From Flavobacteriales bacterium (GTDB lineage: Bacteria > Bacteroidota > Bacteroidia > Flavobacteriales_F > PHOS-HE28): a stretch of 64,000 bases of DNA. Positions 58,116-64,000 of this stretch are shown here, one piece after another. The position numbers were made by a program, and so were the translations under genes. The notes beneath the pieces were generated by a model. That model did no database searches. It was not told the DNA's origin and saw nothing but the letters and a program-made list of their open reading frames with translations. The stretch spans positions 62,001 to 126,000 of the forward strand of contig JADJDP010000010.1 in assembly GCA_016702645.1 (NCBI GenBank), in the 5' to 3' direction. The number at the start of each line of letters is the position of its first letter. Within the stretch, counting starts at the first letter, position 1.

Positions 58116-59414
58116 TCACAAGCTCCAATACGTGAGATCCTTGATCTTCTTTCGGAAGACGCCCTTGAGGTCCACCAGGACGCCCTTTGGCTTCAGCATG
58201 CCCTTGAACCAAGCCTCGTCCTTGTTGGCGTACTCTGAGTGGTTCACAGCCACGATGATGGCGTCGTAGGGGCCCTTCATTTCCGGTGCGAGCTTGTAGC
58301 CGTACTCGTGCTCCACCTCGGCTGCATCGGCATGCGGATCGGTAACGTCCACCGTGCAACTGAAGCTCTTCAGCTCGTTCACCACATCGGCCACCTTGCT
58401 GTTGCGGATATCGGTGACGTTCTCCTTGAAAGTGGCCCCCATCACCAGCACGCGCGCATCCGCAGGGTTGGTGCCTGAAGCGATGATCTTCTTCACCGTC
58501 TGCTTCGCGGTGTAGCCCCCCATGCTGTCGTTCACGAAACGGCCAGCATCGATGATCTGTGCGTGGTAGCCCAGCTCCTTCGCCTTGTACACTAGGTAAT
58601 ATGGGTCCACGCCGATGCAGTGGCCGCCAACAAGTCCCGGTTGGAACTTGAGGAAGTTCCACTTGGTACCCGCTGCTTCCAACACATCATAGGTATTGAT
58701 GCCCATGCGGTTGAAGATGATGGAGAGCTCGTTGATCAACGCGATGTTCACGTCGCGCTGTGTGTTCTCGATGATCTTGGCCGCCTCCGCCACTTTGATG
58801 CTCGCGGCGCGGTGGCACACCTGCCTTCACCACCAGCTCGTACACCTTGGCGATGATCTCCGCGCTCTCGGCATCGCACCCGCTGCTCACCTTCACGATA
58901 CTCTCGAGTGTATGCTCCTTGTCGCCCGGATTGATCCGTTCCGGTGAGTAGCCCACCTTGAAGTCCTCGACGAACTTCAAATCGCTCAAGCGCTCCAGCA
59001 ACGGCACGCAATCCTCTCGGTGCAGCCGGGATACACGGTGCTCTCATATACCACGTAGTCGTTCTTCTTGAGCACCTGCCCGACCGTGCGGGTGGCACCA
59101 AGCAGTGGTCCGAGGTCGGGAATGTTCTGGCTGTCTATCGGCGTGGGTACGGCAACGATGAAGAACTCCACGCTCTTCAGGTCGTTGAGGTCGGCAGTGA
59201 AGTGGATGTCGCACCCATCGAACTCCGAGGCGTCCAGTTCGTTGCTGGGGTCCTCGCGACGGCGCATCATGTCCACGCGCTTCTGGTTGATGTCGAAGCC
59301 GACCACCTTGATCTTGCGGGCGAATGCGAGCGCAATGGGCAGTCCCACGTAGCCCAAGCCGATCACAGCGAGTTTCGCCTCCTTCTTCAGCAGGCGGTCA
59401 TACAGGTTGCTCAT
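58116..59414 (-). CDS. UDP-N-acetyl-hexosamine 6-dehydrogenase (frameshifted)
   Basis: This nucleotide-sugar dehydrogenase of about 430 aa oxidises C6 of a UDP-sugar to the uronic acid. It has VIGLGYVGLPIALAFA at the start, NIPDLGPLLGATRTVG, and PGLVGGHCIGVDPYYL with the catalytic Cys. Frame shifts fall near 59010 and 58815. Closest motif agreement is with the WbpA/TviB group, consistent with the WbpB- and WbpD-like genes next upstream. The C-terminus ends KDLTYWSL. Confidence 0.88.
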
Positions 59415-60421
59415 CCCTCTTCTGATAAATGCGTTCGATGATCTCCACCACCTTCAGGCCTTCGAGGGCGTTGGTGGTGAGCGTCGTTCGTCCTTTGAGC
59501 GTGTCCACCACGTTGTCGATGATGTAACCGTGGTTGTTCGCGCTGCCTTTGTAGGCACCGTAGTCGTTCGCCGGATTGGTGGGATCCAGTTCGGGCATCG
59601 TGTATCCCTCGATGTGGCAGTGCTCCACCTGGTCCATGTACTGTCCGCCGATCTTCACGCTTCCCTTGCTGCCGATCACGGTGAGGCTGCTCTCCAGGTT
59701 CTTGTCCCACACGGCGGTGCTGTAGTTGATGCAACCCATGCCGCCATTGAGAAACGGAAGTTGACGATGCCGCTATCCTCGAAAGCCGTGAGGTTCTTGT
59801 GGTTGAAGTCGGCGAACTTGCCTTGGATATCGGTGATGTCGCCGAAGAGCCAGTAGAGGATGTCCACGAAGTGGCTGAACTGCGTGAAGAGCGTACCACC
59901 ATCGAGGTCTGCGCTGCCTTTCCAAGAGCCCGGCTTGTAGTAGCGGTGGTCGCGGTTCCAGTAACAGTTCACCTGCCATGAACACCTCGCCAAGTAGCCC
60001 TTGGTCCACCACACCCTTGATCCATTGGCTCGGTGGTGAGTAGCGGTTCTGCATAACCCCGAAGACGGTCCGATGCACTTGCAGTGCTTTGTAGAGCACC
60101 GCTTCGCAACTCGCCTTCGTGAGGGGCCATCGGCTTTTCGCAGACCACGTGCTTGCGGGCTTCTAGCGCCTTCAGGCTGAAGGTGGCGTGCAAGCCGTTG
60201 GGTGTGCAGATGTTCACCACTTCGATCGCCGGGATCTCAGCAAGCATGACATCGACATCGTTGTAGAAGGGCACACCGAAGGCATCGCCGCCGGTCTCCT
60301 GCGCGGAACGGATGTCGCACACGGCGAGCAACTCGGCATCCGCATGCCGCTGGATCATCTCCGCGTGCCGCTTGCCGATGTGGCCGCAGCCCACAACCGC
60401 GAACTTGATCTTGCCGCTCAT
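59398..60421 (-). CDS. Gfo/Idh/MocA oxidoreductase, WbpB-like (frameshifted)
   Basis: This NAD-dependent oxidoreductase of about 335 aa has AVVGCGHIGKRHAEM at the N-terminus, NICTPNGLH and the catalytic-region EKPMA. WbpB oxidises UDP-GlcNAcA at C3. The gene is split into four frames with shifts near 60125, 60000 and 59745; the final part begins INYSTAVWDKN. ATG at 60421 is used (MSGKIKF). Its end overlaps the dehydrogenase start by 17 nt. Confidence 0.83.
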
Positions 60422-60433
60422 GAGGGGAGGGAA

Positions 60434-60522
60434 TGGCCGCAAAGGCGCAGAGGCGCGAAGCAGTTCAATTGGAACGCCCTGGCAGCGGCATTTTCCTGGC
60501 GTCTTTGCGTCTTTGCGGCCAT
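60434..60522. repeat. Octamer inverted array, GCAAAGNC units (family B, second copy)
   Basis: Left units GCAAAGGC, GCAGAGGC, GCGAAGCA (60439-60462); right units CCTGGCGT, CTTTGCGT, CTTTGCGG (60495-60518), flanked by the complementary ATGGCC and GGCCAT. It lies between the oxidoreductase start and the acetyltransferase stop. Confidence 0.87.
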
Positions 60523-61099
60523 CTATTGATCCAGCTTGGCCACACGGCCGTTCTTCAACTCATAGCGCTGGCCGCTCTCGGGACAAGTCGCCTCGCTCTG
60601 CTCATTGAACTTGAGCTTGTGGCCGTACTCGCTCATCCATCCGGTCTGGCGGGCGGGATTGCCAACGACGAGCGCGTAGTCCGGCACTTCCTTCGTCACC
60701 ACCGCGCCTGCGCCGATGAAGGCATACCGACCGATGTCGTGCCCGCAAACGATGGTGGCATTGGCCCCGATGGAAGCACCTTTTTTCACGAGCGTCCGAA
60801 GGTATTGGTCCCTCCGGGCAACGGCGCTACGCGGATTGATAACGTTCGTGAAGACCATGCTGGGACCGAGAAAGACATCGTCCTCGCACTCCACGCCGGT
60901 GTACAGGCTCACGTTGTTCTGCACCTTCACGTTGTTCCCCAAGGACCACTTTCGGGCTCACCACCACGTTCTGGCCGATGTTGCAGTTCTCCCCGATCGT
61001 ACATCCCGGCATGATGTGCGAAAAGTGCCAGATGCGGGTGCCCTCACCGATAGTACAGCCCTCGTCGATGACGGCGGTGGGGTGGGCGGTGTAGGGCAT
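60523..61099 (-). CDS. N-acetyltransferase, WbpD-like left-handed beta-helix (one-base insertion)
   Basis: This hexapeptide-repeat acyltransferase of about 192 aa contains PTAVIDEGCTIGEGTRIWHFSHIMPG, CNIGQNVVVSPKVVLG, FLGPSMVFTN and ALVVGNPARQTGWMSEYG at the end of the helix. WbpD N-acetylates UDP-GlcNAc3NA. The frame changes at a G run near 60940 (GGGG where GGG is needed). The catalytic His is in HDIGRYAFIGAGAVVTK. It is the third WbpABD-type step in the cluster; a WbpE aminotransferase is not seen. Confidence 0.88.
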
Positions 61100-61179
61100 T
61101 GGAAGAGGCTCTGAGAAAGGGGTGGCGAAGGTACAGGAGCCAGAGCGATGGGACTGCCCCCGAGGGCGGTACAGGAGCT

Positions 61180-62062
61180 TCAGGCCACCAATACGAGGCG
61201 GGCGGCAAACTCGTCGGCTTCCTCCTTAGTGAGCATGCCCACACTGAGCAAGGTTTCCACCACGCGCCAAGCCATCAGCATCCACCTTCCCATCGGTGTT
61301 CCACTTCACACCCGCGAACCAAGCCTGCGCATCCTCCAACTTCATCTTGTAACGCTGCACGATCGTCTCCGGCGCGGTCTTCTTCTCCATGAGGCCGGCG
61401 GCCTGGTCACGGATCGCCTTCAACAGGCGCTGCACTTCCTTCGGGCACTCGGCCAACATGGCTTCGGTAGCGACGATCACGAACGAGGGCCAAGGCGAGC
61501 AGTGCTCATCCACTCGGCGAAAAGTACCCGCATCCACCAAGTGCTTCGTGGTGTACTTCTCCCAGAGGAAAGCGATCGGCCCACTCCCCTTCAGTCGCTC
61601 TTCGGCACCCTTCAGGTCATTCACCACAACGAGGTTCGGTCTCCTTCGGCGTCCAGCCATGCGCCTGTGCATAGGCCATTGCGGCCAGGTGACTGCCGGA
61701 GTTCAAGCGACTGATGGCGAAGGGCACACCCTGTAGTTCACTCGCCGATACGATCGTGGAGTTCGTTCCCACGTGCACACCCCACGTTAGCGGTGTGTCG
61801 ACATAGCTACCAACTATGCGACATGGGTTCCCGCGTAGGATGTCGCGCACGGCGCCCTCAGTAACAAGCACGGCAAGATCCACTTCGCCGCTGTTCAGCA
61901 TGGCGCACATACGGCCGGTTCCTTCCGGTACGGTATTCCACTTCAGCTCGATGTTCGCACGAACAAAGGCGCGCCGCTCCAACGCCAACAACCACGGTAG
62001 GTTGAAATGCTCAGGAACACCCGCGATGCGCAGGGTGATCGGTTCGCTAGCGGGCTCCTTGA

Positions 62063-62066
<4 letters not shown>
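61180..62066 (-). CDS. Periplasmic-binding-protein-like protein without signal peptide (frameshifted)
   Basis: This protein of about 295 aa has the type 2 periplasmic-binding fold of the NMT1/THI5/SsuA group: ITLRIAGVPEHFNLPW, LNSGEVDLAVLVTEGA and GSYVDTPLTWGVHVG. It has no N-terminal signal sequence, so it may act in the cytoplasm. Shifts near 61640 and 61250 divide it. The GTG start (62066) overlaps the decarboxylase stop as GTGA, so it belongs to the polysaccharide operon despite an unrelated family. Function unknown. Confidence 0.75.
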
Positions 62067-63128
<1,062 letters not shown>

Positions 63129-64000
63129 TCACCGGCTGGCGACCCACGCTCATGTAGAAGAAGCCGAGCTCCTTCATCTCGTCGAGGTCGTAGAGATTGC
63201 GGCCATCGAAGATGGTCTTCTCCTTCAACAACTCGCTCACGCGCTTGAAGTCAGGCGTGCGGAAGAGCGCCCACTCGGTGGCGATGATCAACGCGTCAGC
63301 ACCTTGCAGCGCTTCGTATTCGTCCTTCGCGAAGTTCAACTTGTCGCCCATCAACTTCTTCACGTTGGGCATGGCTTCGGGATCGAAGGCGGTGACCGTG
63401 GCACCAGCTTCAACCAACGCCTCGATCATGTACAAGGCGGGCGCCTCGCGGATGTCGTCGGTGTCGGGCTTGAAGGCCAGGCCCCACATCGCGAAGTGCT
63501 TGCCCTTGATAGAGCCGTAGTGTTTCAGGATCTTGTCGGTGAGCGTGGTCTTCTGGCGTTCGTTCACGTCCATCACGCTCTTGATGATCTTGAAATCGTA
63601 GCCAACATCGTTTCCGCTCTTGGCCAGTGCCTGCACATCCTTGGGGAAGCAGCTACCGCCGTATCCAATACCAGGGAAGAGGAAGCGCTTGCCGATGCGT
63701 GTGTCGCTGCCCATACCGATGCGCACCTTGTCCACGTCGGCACCGACCTTCTCGCAGAAGTTCGCGATCTCGTTCATGAAGGTGATCTTGGCCGCGAGAA
63801 AGGCATTGGCCGCGTACTTGGTCAACTCCGCGCTGCGCTCATCCATGAAGATGATCGGGTTACCCTGGCGCACGAACGGCTTGTACAGGTCCTCCATCAA
63901 CTTGCGTGCACGCGGACTGTCGGTACCGACCACCACGCGATCGGGCTTGAGGAAATCGTCCACCGCGAAGCCTTCGCGCAGGAACTCCGGATTGCTCACG

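Overview
The window looks like chromosome of a fairly GC-rich Bacteroidota member, most likely order Flavobacteriales. The evidence is type IX secretion (T9SS) cargo with C-terminal sorting regions, a PorV/PorQ-family outer-membrane protein, two large TonB-dependent receptors, an atpD-atpC pair with a short epsilon subunit, and a recurrent TAnnTTYG hexamer-like box 4-30 nt before start codons (the sigma-ABfr -7 element of Bacteroidetes). Shine-Dalgarno sequences are generally absent. The species cannot be named from the sequence. No gap between genes exceeds about 250 bases, and there is no CRISPR array, prophage or insertion sequence.

Layout. 0-3 kb: tig-clpP-clpX proteostasis operon and a tRNA-Leu(UAG). 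3-8 kb: housekeeping genes (flavin reductase-like, DUF3127, GT2 plus LPG-synthase-like flippase, ruvC, HIT, greA). 8-17 kb: a three-gene surface operon (TonB receptor, giant T9SS protein, PorV-like protein). 17-22 kb: a small secreted protein, a Rieske-like lipoprotein, ahcY, a GGGP synthase-type prenyltransferase and a TPR-adenylate cyclase. 22-31 kb: T9SS cargo, a TPP-riboswitch-controlled TonB receptor with a NadR-like kinase and a PnuC-type transporter nearby (a probable thiamine salvage neighbourhood), and a lycopene cyclase. 31-38 kb: secreted LRR protein, ribF, atpDC, DCC protein, ABC exporter pair, ppx. 38-44.5 kb: a tandem cluster of secreted proteins sharing an identical-looking two-repeat 'NNDRDPIL' C-terminal module. 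44.5-56 kb: an NtrC-like regulator, alaS, an M23 peptidase, MerR, FkbM methyltransferases, rfaD, queD/folE, a Bax-inhibitor-1 protein, fabD. 56-64 kb: a minus-strand polysaccharide operon running ugd, UDP-glucuronate decarboxylase, a signal-less binding-protein homologue, WbpD/WbpB/WbpA-like genes, rfbB and a CpsB-type phosphatase.

Two window-wide properties matter. First, many genes, including the essential alaS, carry single-base indels that are often in or beside short homopolymers. They are dense from 42.9 to 63 kb and absent from most of 17-42 kb. This reads as unpolished assembly error rather than gene decay, and it creates a false QueD-FolE fusion. Second, at least six intergenic elements share an unexplained architecture: direct repeats of an 8-bp unit in one arm and the inverse complement, also 8-bp periodic, in the other. 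Three different unit sequences occur (CATGTGNN, GCAAAGNC, GTGGAANN). This is the best candidate here for something undescribed.
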